The notes beneath the pieces are model-generated. The model saw only the letters and a list, made by a program, of their open reading frames with translations. It ran no database searches and had not been told where the DNA came from. A DNA stretch of 64,000 bases from Streptacidiphilus jeojiense (GTDB taxonomy: Bacteria > Actinomycetota > Actinomycetes > Streptomycetales > Streptomycetaceae): positions 1-64,000 of the forward strand of contig NZ_JOEH01000030.1 in NCBI RefSeq assembly GCF_000719095.1, given 5' to 3'. Positions 26,858-34,991 of the stretch are shown here, piece after piece. How positions within the stretch are numbered: position 1 is the stretch's first letter; each line of letters opens with the position of its first letter. The position numbers and the translations under genes are program-made.

Positions 26858-28120
26858 GTGCGCATTCCATCGTCTCTTTTTCCCAACAGGCACTCACAAA
26901 GAGCGCTGGTCCTTGTGACGCTTGCCAGTTCGACCGGCAAGGGAATATTTCTCACCTCGGGTGTCCTCTATTTCACCAGGGCAGCCCGTATACCGGCCCA
27001 GGAAGTGGGCATCGGGCTCAGTGCCGCCGGGATCGCATCCGTCGTCGCCGGCATCTGTGCGGGGTACCTCTCGGACCGGCGCGGACCGCGGGCCGTTCTC
27101 ATGGGCAGCCTGCTGCTGGGAGCACTCGCCACCGCCGCCTTCCTTCCCGTGCACGGGTTCTGGGCGTTCCTGCTCGTGGTGGTGGCTGCCACGTCGGCAC
27201 AGTCGTCACTTCTTGTCGCGCGCGGCCCGATCATCAACCACCTGGCCGAGGGGCGGCCGCAGGAACTCCGGGCCTACATCCGGTCGGTGACCAACATCGG
27301 CATCTCCGTCGGCGCGGCCCTGGCCGGCTGGGCCGCCCAGGCGGACACCGTGGGCACCTACCGCCAGCTCGTCCTGGTCAACTGCGGGTGCTTCCTCGCG
27401 GCGGCTGCGCTGGCGTTCCGAATTCCGCGCATGGCCCCGATCCGGCAGACAACCGAGGGACCGCGCTGGACCGCGCTGCGTGACCGCCCCTACCTCACCC
27501 TGGCACTGCTGGACGGAGTCCTGTCCATCCAGTACCGCGTCCTCACGGTCGCTGTTCCGCTCTGGATCGTCGGGGCCACGTCGGCCCCGCGCTGGGCGGT
27601 GTCCGCAGCGGTCGTGCTGAACACCGTGATCGTGATCCTGTTCCAGGTGCGCGCCAGCCGCCGGGTGGACTCCCTGCGGGCCGCGGCGCTGACCCTGCGC
27701 AGGTCCGGATGCGCCTTCCTGCTCGCCTGCGCGGCCATGGCCTGGGCCTCCGGGATACCCCCCACAGCAGCGCTCGTGGTGCTCGGGGCTGCCGTCGCCG
27801 TGCACAGCGTGGGTGAACTGTGGCAAGCGGCAGGAGGCTTCGAAGTCTCCAACGTCCTCGCCCCCGAGCATGCCCTGGGCCAGTACCTCGGCGTGTTCGG
27901 CGTGGGCATGGGACTGGCCGAGTCGTTCGGCCCGGCACTGCTCACCTGGCTCTGTATCGGCTGGGGGAAGCCGGGCTGGTTCGTCCTCGGCGCCCTCTTC
28001 CTGGCAGCCGGGCTCGGTGCACCCCGAGCGGTGCGCTGGGCCGAGGCGACCAGGGGGCTGTACACGCCGCAGGACGAGCTGGGGGCCGCGCCGCAGACCC
28101 CCCGCGTCCCGGCCGGCTGA
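26858..28120 (+). CDS. MFS transporter, probable product exporter
   Basis: A 420-residue, about 12-helix protein. The inter-helix loop GYLSDRRGPRAVLMGSLLLG is the MFS signature after helix 2, and ARGPIINHLAEGRPQELRAY follows helix 4. The GTG at 26858 is preceded by GCGGGGG. It is the first gene behind the SAM-I riboswitch and heads the second cluster run, so it is probably an exporter or self-resistance pump for the product. A second MFS protein ends the run. Confidence 0.88.
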   Translation: MRIPSSLFPNRHSQRALVLVTLASSTGKGIFLTSGVLYFTRAARIPAQEVGIGLSAAGIASVVAGICAGYLSDRRGPRAVLMGSLLLGALATAAFLPVHGFWAFLLVVVAATSAQSSLLVARGPIINHLAEGRPQELRAYIRSVTNIGISVGAALAGWAAQADTVGTYRQLVLVNCGCFLAAAALAFRIPRMAPIRQTTEGPRWTALRDRPYLTLALLDGVLSIQYRVLTVAVPLWIVGATSAPRWAVSAAVVLNTVIVILFQVRASRRVDSLRAAALTLRRSGCAFLLACAAMAWASGIPPTAALVVLGAAVAVHSVGELWQAAGGFEVSNVLAPEHALGQYLGVFGVGMGLAESFGPALLTWLCIGWGKPGWFVLGALFLAAGLGAPRAVRWAEATRGLYTPQDELGAAPQTPRVPAG

Positions 28121-28216
28121 CCCCGCCCGAAGCCGTTCACCCGCCACACCCAGGTTGCCTCCCCCTGTCCACATGGGCCGGTCCCGACGGGCTGCCCGAA
28201 AGAAAGCTGATGCCCC

Positions 28217-29242
28217 ATGCCCTCCTATCGTGCGGAGCTGACTCCGCAGATGCTGCAGTACGCCGAGAAGTTCGACGACCGGGGTGAGATCCGGTGGCTG
28301 CCCTACCTGATGTACTTTCACGCAGCCGGCCACGCCTCGGATGTGGTGAACACCGACCACCTGGGGTTCCGGCTCTCCCAGGGCGGCGGCCGGCAGGCGT
28401 CGGCCGGCGGGCAACTGCCCGGGGGGCCGGTCCGGTTGATCGCCGGAAGCTCCACGGTGTTCGGCATCGGGGCGTCCTCCGATGCGGCGACCCTGGCATC
28501 CCGGCTCTGGTCGCAGCACGCCCCTGAGCTGCCCTGGCTGAACTTCGGCGGGCGCAGCTTCAACTCGACCCAGGAACTGCTGCTGTTCGTCCTCTACCGG
28601 CACCTGCTGCCGCAGGTGGAGGAGATCGTCCTGTTCAGCGGATTCAACAATCTGGGCCTGGCCCGGCTGCCCCGCTGGATGCAGGGCGACAACGGCGCCT
28701 TCTTCAACGGGCACGACTACTTCGACCAGGTCGAGGAGGCGCAGGCCAAGCAGCGCCGGGCGGCCGGACTCTCCCGGCGGGCCTCCCGCAAGGCCACGGA
28801 ACGAGGGCCCGCGGAGCTGAGCGTCCCGGACCTGTCCACCCAGATCGAGGAAGCCGCCGCACTGACGCTCCGACACCTCGCCACCTGGAAGCTCCTCGCC
28901 CAGGGCATGGGGGCCCGTCTCAGCTTCGTCCTGCAGCCGCTCGCCCCCTGGGTGCGCGAACGGCCCGCGGAGCAGGAGCGGTTGCTGTTCGAGGAGTTGG
29001 ACGGCATCTCCAACTTCAGTCAGGCCTACGGCGACATCTGCACCATCGAGGCCGGGCGGCGCTACGCCCAGGAACTTCGACTGGGCTGCGAGAAGGCCGA
29101 CGTGCGCTTCCTGGACATCAACCCGATCCTCGGCGAGGCGGCAGGCGCCGACGACTGGGTGTTCGTGGACCGAATCCACTTCACCGATCCAGGCCATGAC
29201 CTCGTCGCAGGACTGCTCACGGAGCACCTCGGCCTGCGCTGA
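28217..29242 (+). CDS. SGNH/GDSL hydrolase-like protein
   Basis: A 341-residue protein. RLIAGSSTVFGIGASSD carries the block-I Ser, LNFGGRSFNSTQELLLFVLY the block-II/III Gly/Asn region, LFSGFNNLGL a further Asn, and VFVDRIHFTDPGHDLVAGLL the terminal Asp-x-x-His pair. It therefore has the catalytic outline of an SGNH esterase or acyltransferase. Similar proteins accompany carbamoyltransferase genes in surface-glycan and natural-product operons. It has no signal peptide, so it acts in the cytoplasm. Possible roles are acyl transfer to, or removal from, the pathway intermediate. Confidence 0.8.
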   Translation: MPSYRAELTPQMLQYAEKFDDRGEIRWLPYLMYFHAAGHASDVVNTDHLGFRLSQGGGRQASAGGQLPGGPVRLIAGSSTVFGIGASSDAATLASRLWSQHAPELPWLNFGGRSFNSTQELLLFVLYRHLLPQVEEIVLFSGFNNLGLARLPRWMQGDNGAFFNGHDYFDQVEEAQAKQRRAAGLSRRASRKATERGPAELSVPDLSTQIEEAAALTLRHLATWKLLAQGMGARLSFVLQPLAPWVRERPAEQERLLFEELDGISNFSQAYGDICTIEAGRRYAQELRLGCEKADVRFLDINPILGEAAGADDWVFVDRIHFTDPGHDLVAGLLTEHLGLR

Positions 29243-29267
29243 GGCAGACAAGGGAGAAAAGGAACCC

Positions 29268-29360
29268 ATGGGAACCATTCGCAGACTCATCGATGCCCTG
29301 TTCCGGCGCGGACGCAGGAAGAAGCGCGCAGACGACGCGTCCATCTACCCGATGTTCTAA
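29268..29360 (+). CDS. 30-residue microprotein between cluster genes
   Basis: A strong ribosome site (AGGGAGAAAAGGA) precedes the ATG at 29268, and the TAA leaves 27 bases before the next gene, so it is placed like a real operon member. The sequence begins MGTIRRLIDALFRR, continues with a very basic GRRKKR and ends ADDASIYPMF. The C-terminal IYPMF recalls the IYTLF end of the small DUF5989 proteins that accompany carbamoyltransferases, but no membrane helix is present. It could be an assembly partner of the carbamoyltransferase, or a scaffold peptide for the ATP-grasp enzyme (speculative). Confidence 0.6.
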   Translation: MGTIRRLIDALFRRGRRKKRADDASIYPMF

Positions 29361-29387
29361 CCGGAGGCACCCGGAGGAGACGACTTC

Positions 29388-31589
29388 ATGCCCCCAAAGA
29401 CCGCGTGGCCCGACCCCTCGAAGGGCCGCTCCGCAAAGCTCGACCGGACACGGGCGCGCACTGCCTACGCCGCTTTCGCCGACCCGGAGGACACCCAGGC
29501 CGAGGCAGTGCCGCTGGCTGAGATCCGGGCTGAGCTGGAGCGGTCGGGCGTCGAGGGACCGACCACTCCGGACCTCGCCGAACTGTGCGGCCAAGCCGGC
29601 ACATGGTCGCGCCAGGAGGCGCTCCGGTACCGGGAGTTGGCCGCACGAGCCGCGGCGGAGGACGCAGGGCTGCTGCTCGCGCAGTCCGCGGCGCTCGGTT
29701 GCGCACCGCTCGCGTTGCTCTCGGGGGCGTGGCTGCAGTGGTTGAGCGGTATGGCCAACGCTGACGAGGCATCAGCCCTGGCCGCCCTCACCCTCTATGC
29801 CTCCGATGTCGGTGTGGGACACCCCCGCAACTCCCGCGGGGCCGCATACCTGCAGGTGCTGCAGGCACTTCAGGTCGCCGAGTTCGCGGTACCCGCCGCG
29901 CGCACCGCACTCGATCTGCGGATCGGGGACGAGGCGTTCTCCTTGCCGGCACTGCTGCTCCTGATGGGCAGAAGGCCCGACGACCTTCATCCGGAGATCC
30001 TCGGGGCCGACCTGTGCCTGCGCCGGGTCGGCCTGCTCCCTCCGCTTGTCGCGGTGATGACGGCCCTCCCCGCCGCCGCCTGGGACGTCCTGGACCCCGG
30101 ACAGGCCCGGAGCCACGAGCCGCACGGCGGTACCGCCGCATGCCAGGCCGCGATAACGGCCCTCTGCACCGCAGTCGAGGACGACCGGGATGCGGGCCGC
30201 CGGGTCGCCGCCGGGTTCAGCTGGGCGTTCACCGCCCTCCGTGCATGGAACGAGGGGCTCCACGCCGAGCTCGTCGACGTGTTCGACCCGGCTCGGCAGG
30301 CAGCGGAACTGATCCGGATCAGGGCCAGGGAGGGATCCCAGTACCACCAGAAGTTCAAGCTCGCAGGAAGGCAGCTGTCGAGCTGGTTGCAGGAGGCCCG
30401 GACCGACCCCTTCCCGCTGCTCGCCGAACTCGCGAAGAGCAGTCTGGTGAAGCCGGGGCGGCCCGATCGCAGCCCTCTGGTGAACGGGCTGGTCAGCGAG
30501 CGCGGTTCGATGTTCCGGGTCTTCAGCGAGGCCGACCTGGCTGTCCTCCGCCGGTGGATCGGCTCGCTGCCGACCAGCGATGGAGAAGGCACCACTGCTC
30601 GTGCCGCGGACGGGCGGGCCCGCTCCGGAGGCGAGCGCCCCGGGTCCGGTGGGTTCGATCTGCCGCTGGAGGGCGGGAGTCCGGCTGACGGGACGGCTCC
30701 TGCGGACCTGCGGGAGGCGTACTTCCTGCTGCAACGCCGGGGCCAGCAGCCGGCTGTGCGGCGCTACGCCCTGCAGTACGTGCACGGATGGCTCGGTCGC
30801 GCGCGCCACGGTCTGGCGCGGACCGACTGCGCACTGCCGCCGCGCTGGCCGGAGGAGGGGCTTCGGCCCTGGCTCGCCGAACAGCACGATCGGCATGCCG
30901 AGCAGTTCGAGGCGACGGCTGAGGCGGAGCTGCCGTCCCGGGAGGAACTGATCGAGTCGACCGTTCAGCTGGCTCCGCTCACCATGATCGACGGCGCTTG
31001 GCTGCAGGGCTTCACCGACTACGAGCTGGCTTCCTCCGACATCGGCCACTCCCTCTTCGAGACCTACTGGGACGAACTGGGAAACGGCCGGCTCGCGCTC
31101 AACCACCCGCTGATCTACCGGGAGCTGGTGGCAGGCATGGGAGTGGAACTGCCACCGACCGGATCGGTGGAGTTCGCCCGCTGGCCCGGGTTCCTGGACA
31201 GTTCCTTCGAGCTCCCGGTGTTCTGGTTGAGCATCGGACGGTTCCCGCAGACCTTCCAGCCCGAGGTGCTCGGCCTGAACCTCGCCATGGAGCTCTCAGG
31301 AGTCGGTGGAACCTACCGGCGCGCCAGGCTGGGACTGCGCAAGTACGGCTTCAGCACGCGTTTCGTCGACATTCACAACACCATCGACAACGTCGCGACC
31401 GGGCATTCCGCCTGGGCGGCCGACGCCATCGACAGTTTCATGTCCGCTGCGGCGTCGAACGGTGGCGGACTCGCACGTGACGCTGCCTGGGGCCGGATCA
31501 GGGAGGGCTACCGCTCCCTCAATCCGCCCACCGGAATCCACGCCCGGCTGGCGGACCGACGTGCCAGACGCGTGAGCAGAAGTCGTTGA
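29388..31589 (+). CDS. tandem haem-oxygenase-like diiron protein, N-terminal copy degenerate
   Basis: A 733-residue protein made of two related halves. The C-terminal half (about residues 520-700) has GAWLQGFTDYELASSDIG, TYWDELGNGRLALNHPLIY (Glu/His ligands near 562 and 570) and VDIHNTIDNVATGHSAWAAD (Asp/His ligands near 660-671), the pattern of iron-containing redox enzymes such as UndA and SznF-type oxidases. The N-terminal half repeats GAWLQWLSGMANADEASALA and FSLPALLLLMGRRPDDLHPE, but YASDVGVGHP replaces the Glu site. ATG 29388 follows CCGGAGGAGA. It likely oxidises an amino-acid or hydrazine intermediate using O2. Confidence 0.82.
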   Translation: MPPKTAWPDPSKGRSAKLDRTRARTAYAAFADPEDTQAEAVPLAEIRAELERSGVEGPTTPDLAELCGQAGTWSRQEALRYRELAARAAAEDAGLLLAQSAALGCAPLALLSGAWLQWLSGMANADEASALAALTLYASDVGVGHPRNSRGAAYLQVLQALQVAEFAVPAARTALDLRIGDEAFSLPALLLLMGRRPDDLHPEILGADLCLRRVGLLPPLVAVMTALPAAAWDVLDPGQARSHEPHGGTAACQAAITALCTAVEDDRDAGRRVAAGFSWAFTALRAWNEGLHAELVDVFDPARQAAELIRIRAREGSQYHQKFKLAGRQLSSWLQEARTDPFPLLAELAKSSLVKPGRPDRSPLVNGLVSERGSMFRVFSEADLAVLRRWIGSLPTSDGEGTTARAADGRARSGGERPGSGGFDLPLEGGSPADGTAPADLREAYFLLQRRGQQPAVRRYALQYVHGWLGRARHGLARTDCALPPRWPEEGLRPWLAEQHDRHAEQFEATAEAELPSREELIESTVQLAPLTMIDGAWLQGFTDYELASSDIGHSLFETYWDELGNGRLALNHPLIYRELVAGMGVELPPTGSVEFARWPGFLDSSFELPVFWLSIGRFPQTFQPEVLGLNLAMELSGVGGTYRRARLGLRKYGFSTRFVDIHNTIDNVATGHSAWAADAIDSFMSAAASNGGGLARDAAWGRIREGYRSLNPPTGIHARLADRRARRVSRSR

Positions 31590-31606
31590 CCCAGAAGTCG
31601 TTGACC
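31577..31606 (+). repeat. 15-base tandem duplication at a gene end
   Basis: cagaagtcgttgacc occurs twice in direct succession (31577-31591 and 31592-31606). The first copy contains the stop codon of the diiron protein gene. The second lies in the spacer before the carbamoyltransferase ribosome site. It looks like a replication-slippage duplication. Confidence 0.8.
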
Positions 31607-31628
31607 GGCAAGAGGAAGGGAATGCGCT

Positions 31629-33464
31629 ATGTCTGATCTGGTCCTTGGTATCTCAGCCTTCTACCACGACAGTTCGGCTGCCCTGGTCGTGGACGGGGTC
31701 ACCGTCGCGGCGGCCCAGGAGGAGCGCTTCAGTCGCAAGCGGCACGATGCCGGCTTCCCCGCACAGGCGGTGCGCTACTGCCTGGACCAGGCCGGAGTGT
31801 CGATGGACGAGGTCTCCGCGGTCGCCTACTACGAGGATCCGGCGCTGAAGTTCCGTCGGGTACTGGCGACCTACCTCGGTGCGGCCCCGCGCGGCCTCGC
31901 CTCCTTCCAGGACACCCTGCCGGGGTGGCTGACCGACAAGCGCCGAACCGTCGACACGGTACGGCGCAACCTGGAGGACCTCGGCCTCGGCCGGGTTCCC
32001 GCGGTCCAGCCGCGGCGCCACCACGAGTCCCACGCGGCGTCGGCGTTCTTCCCGAGCCCCTATGCGTCCGCTGCGGTCCTGTGTGTCGACGGCGTCGGCG
32101 AATGGGCCACGACCACGCTGTGGCACGGCATCGGGGACAGCCTGAAGCCGCTGTCGGAGATCAGGTTCCCGCATTCGCTGGGACTGCTCTACTCCGCCTT
32201 CACCTACTTCTGCGGCTTCAAGGTCGACTCCGGTGAGTACAAGCTGATGGGCCTGGCTCCGTACGGCACCCCGCGCTATGCCGCGCTGATCCGCGAGAAG
32301 CTGATCGACATCAAGCCGGACGGCTCGTTCCGGCTGGACATGCGCTACTTCGAGTACCTCTCCGGTCAGGTGATGACCGGCCGGGGGTTCGAACGGCTCT
32401 TTGACGGCCCGCGCAGGCAGCCGGAGGCACCGCTCACCGCGCGCGAGTTCGATCTGGCCGCCTCGATCCAGGAGGTGACCGAGGAGGTCGTGCTGCTGCT
32501 GGCCCGCACGGCCGGCCGGCTCACCGGGGAGTCACGGCTCTGCCTGGCCGGCGGCGTGGCCCTGAACTGCGTCGCCAACGGCAGGATCATCCAGGAACGG
32601 ATCTTCGACGAAGTCTGGATCCAGCCGGCCGCCGGCGACGCGGGCGGAGCCCTGGGCGCCGCGCTGACCGTGGCCCTGGAGCGGGGCGCGTCGCGCACGC
32701 ACCTGGGTACCGGACGTGACGCGATGTCGGGATCGCTCCTCGGTCCCTCCTACGGGGATGACGAGATCCGCGGATTCCTCGACAGCCGAGGCGCCGCCTA
32801 CCGCAAGGCCGCCTCCGAGGAGATGCCCGGCGCGGTGGCCGACCGACTCGCGCAGGGCGCCATCGTCGGCTGGTTCCAGGGCCGGATGGAGTTCGGGCCG
32901 CGCGCACTCGGCGCGCGCTCGATCCTCGGTGACCCGCGCGACACCGAGATGCAGTCGGCGATGAACCTCAAGATCAAGTTCCGTGAGTCCTTCCGCCCGT
33001 TCGCCCCCTCGGTGCTGCGCGAGGACGCGAAGGACTACTTCGACCTCGACCAGGAGAGCCCCTACATGCTGGTGGTGGCGGGGGTGGCCGCGGCGCAGCG
33101 GGTGGAGAGCGACGACAACGACGGCGTGAGCGGCCTGGACCTGCTCCGGGTGCGTCGCTCGACCATCCCCGCGGTCACCCACGTGGATCACTCGGCCCGG
33201 GTCCAGACAGTGACCGACGAGAGCAATCCGGCCTACTTCCGACTGCTGTCGGCCTTCAAGGAGCGGACCGGCTGCCCGGTCCTGGTGAACACCTCGTTCA
33301 ACGTACGCGGAGAACCGATCGTGAACTCTCCCGAGGAGGCCTACACCTGCTTCATGCGCACCGACATCGACGTGCTGGTCCTGGGCGACTTCCTGCTCGA
33401 GAAGGCGGACCAGCCGGACTGGGCCGAGGCGCAGGACTGGCGTGAGGCCATCCCGTTGGACTGA
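31629..33464 (+). CDS. NodU/CmcH/TobZ-type O- or N-carbamoyltransferase
   Basis: A 611-residue two-domain enzyme. The Kae1-like N-terminal domain starts LGISAFYHDSSAALVVDG and has the metal-binding HHESHAASAF near residue 130, AAVLCVDGVGEWATTTL, SGEYKLMGLAPYG and CLAGGVALNCVANG. The C-terminal region (WFQGRMEFGPRALGARSILG, ESFRPFAPSVL, GCPVLVNTSFNVRGEPIV) is the conserved carbamoyl-transfer part. The family makes carbamoyl-adenylate from carbamoyl phosphate and ATP, then transfers carbamoyl to an acceptor hydroxyl or amine. The product is therefore predicted to bear a carbamoyl group. Confidence 0.94.
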   Translation: MSDLVLGISAFYHDSSAALVVDGVTVAAAQEERFSRKRHDAGFPAQAVRYCLDQAGVSMDEVSAVAYYEDPALKFRRVLATYLGAAPRGLASFQDTLPGWLTDKRRTVDTVRRNLEDLGLGRVPAVQPRRHHESHAASAFFPSPYASAAVLCVDGVGEWATTTLWHGIGDSLKPLSEIRFPHSLGLLYSAFTYFCGFKVDSGEYKLMGLAPYGTPRYAALIREKLIDIKPDGSFRLDMRYFEYLSGQVMTGRGFERLFDGPRRQPEAPLTAREFDLAASIQEVTEEVVLLLARTAGRLTGESRLCLAGGVALNCVANGRIIQERIFDEVWIQPAAGDAGGALGAALTVALERGASRTHLGTGRDAMSGSLLGPSYGDDEIRGFLDSRGAAYRKAASEEMPGAVADRLAQGAIVGWFQGRMEFGPRALGARSILGDPRDTEMQSAMNLKIKFRESFRPFAPSVLREDAKDYFDLDQESPYMLVVAGVAAAQRVESDDNDGVSGLDLLRVRRSTIPAVTHVDHSARVQTVTDESNPAYFRLLSAFKERTGCPVLVNTSFNVRGEPIVNSPEEAYTCFMRTDIDVLVLGDFLLEKADQPDWAEAQDWREAIPLD

Positions 33465-33528
33465 CCGACGCCGGAGCAGCCGGACCGTCCGCCCGACCTG
33501 ACGTCGAACCAGATCGAGGAGCCTTCCC

Positions 33529-33690
33529 ATGCGTGTACTGCTGTGCTTTGTCTACTTCCTGCTGGTGGTCCCGGCGGGGGTGGCCAGTCGTCTGATCCGG
33601 GACCCGCTCGCGCGGCGTTGGGACCCGCGGGCCGAGACCTACTGGGTCACCAGCGGCGGCAACGCCGTGGGCGGGCGGGCCGCCCGATGA
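33529..33690 (+). CDS. 53-residue membrane microprotein, SxtJ-like tail
   Basis: The ATG at 33529 follows ATCGAGGAG, and the TGA overlaps the next start by four bases, so it is a genuine operon gene. It opens with a hydrophobic helix (LLCFVYFLLVVPAGVASRL) and continues RDPLARRWDPRAETYWV. A short helix followed by R-D-P-L and W-D-P-x-x-E-x-Y-W resembles the end of SxtJ-like proteins that accompany carbamoyltransferases. It may anchor or activate the carbamoyltransferase at the membrane. The family link is from memory and needs a profile search. Confidence 0.65.
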   Translation: MRVLLCFVYFLLVVPAGVASRLIRDPLARRWDPRAETYWVTSGGNAVGGRAAR

Positions 33691-34961
33691 ACGAGTCCTC
33701 GGCCGGCATCGGATCCGGCCACGGCGGAGCGCTCGCCTTCGTGGAGAGCAACCTCACCGGCACCGGCATGCAGGCGCTGCGGCTGGCCCGCGATCTGGGG
33801 CTGCGCATCCTGTTCCTGACCTCGGACCTGGAGCGCTACTCGGTCGACCCGGACACGGCGCGCACGATCGGGGAGATCGCCGACGAGATCCTCATCTGTG
33901 ACACGCAGAGCCCGGAAGCGATCGAGAAGGTGCTCCTCGATTCGGTCGTTCCGGTGCGGGGCGTCATGACCGTGATGGAGTACTACGTCCCCACCACGGC
34001 GGCCGCGGCCCGGCGGCTGGGCCTGCCCGGGATCGATCCACTGGCGGCCGGGATCGCCAGGGACAAGCTGAAGACACGGGTCCGCTGCGCGGAGCGGGGG
34101 GTGCCGGTGCCCGGTTTCCGCTTCGTCAGGGACGCCGCCGAGGTGGACGCCGCCCTGGCCGAGTTCGGCCTGCCCTGCGTGGTGAAGCCGGTGGACGAGT
34201 CGGCGAGCATCGGCGTGGCGCTGTGCCGGACGCGGCAGGACGCAGTGGAGCGGATCGCCGCGATGGCGGCAAGCACCACGAACTCCAAGGGTCAGCCCCG
34301 GGTGCCCGGCGGACTCGTCGAGGAGTGCCTGTTCGGACACGAGGTCAGCGTGGAGACCTTCACCTTCGACGGCAGCACGACCGTCCTCGGCGTCACCGAC
34401 AAGCTGCTGGGACCCACGCCGCACTTCGTCGAGTTGGGCCACACCTTCCCGTCCACCCTCGGCGAGGGGGCGCGGGCCGCGGCGGAACTGGCGGTCGCCG
34501 CGCTGGACGCGATCGGCTTCGACTTCGGCCCGGCCCACGTCGAGGTGAAGCTGACGGCGCAGGGGCCGGTGCTGATCGAGATCAACGCGAGGACCGGCGG
34601 TGACTTCATCCCCGATCTGGTCCACCACGCGATCGGGGTGCCCCTGCTGGAACGCTCGATCGTGGCGCACAGCGGGGGCCGCCCCGACCTGACGCCCACC
34701 CGCGCGGGCGGTGCCGCGATCCGCTTCCTGGCCGGCCGCTCCGGGACGGTCGACTCCGTGCCCGACACCCGGGTCCTGGACAGGTTCCCCGCTCTGGTCG
34801 CCTTCCAGCTCAAGGCCGCCCCGGGGCGGGAGACCAGGTGGCCGCTCAACAGCCATGACCGGCTGGGCCATGTGATGACCAGCGCCGACACCCCCCAGGA
34901 GGCTGCCGTCGTCGCGGACGCGGCGCTGAGCCACCTCGCGGTCACCTACCGCGAGTCCTGA
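33687..34961 (+). CDS. ATP-grasp ligase
   Basis: A 424-residue protein with an ATG in an ATGA overlap. The N-terminal Rossmann part (GGALAFVESNLTGTGMQALR, GLRILFLTSD) is followed by the ATP-grasp core: GIARDKLKTRVRCAERGVPV, FGLPCVVKPVDESASIGVAL (lysine and P-loop-like strand), GGLVEECLFGHEVSVETFTF and VEVKLTAQGPVLIEINARTG (Mg-binding Glu and Asn). It resembles L-amino-acid ligases, which make an acyl-phosphate and couple it to an amine. As the only recognisable ligase in a cluster lacking NRPS genes, it probably joins the amino-acid-derived parts of the product. Confidence 0.9.
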   Translation: MNESSAGIGSGHGGALAFVESNLTGTGMQALRLARDLGLRILFLTSDLERYSVDPDTARTIGEIADEILICDTQSPEAIEKVLLDSVVPVRGVMTVMEYYVPTTAAAARRLGLPGIDPLAAGIARDKLKTRVRCAERGVPVPGFRFVRDAAEVDAALAEFGLPCVVKPVDESASIGVALCRTRQDAVERIAAMAASTTNSKGQPRVPGGLVEECLFGHEVSVETFTFDGSTTVLGVTDKLLGPTPHFVELGHTFPSTLGEGARAAAELAVAALDAIGFDFGPAHVEVKLTAQGPVLIEINARTGGDFIPDLVHHAIGVPLLERSIVAHSGGRPDLTPTRAGGAAIRFLAGRSGTVDSVPDTRVLDRFPALVAFQLKAAPGRETRWPLNSHDRLGHVMTSADTPQEAAVVADAALSHLAVTYRES

Positions 34962-34991
34962 TCCGAACCGAGCCGAAGCAAGGAGTAACCC

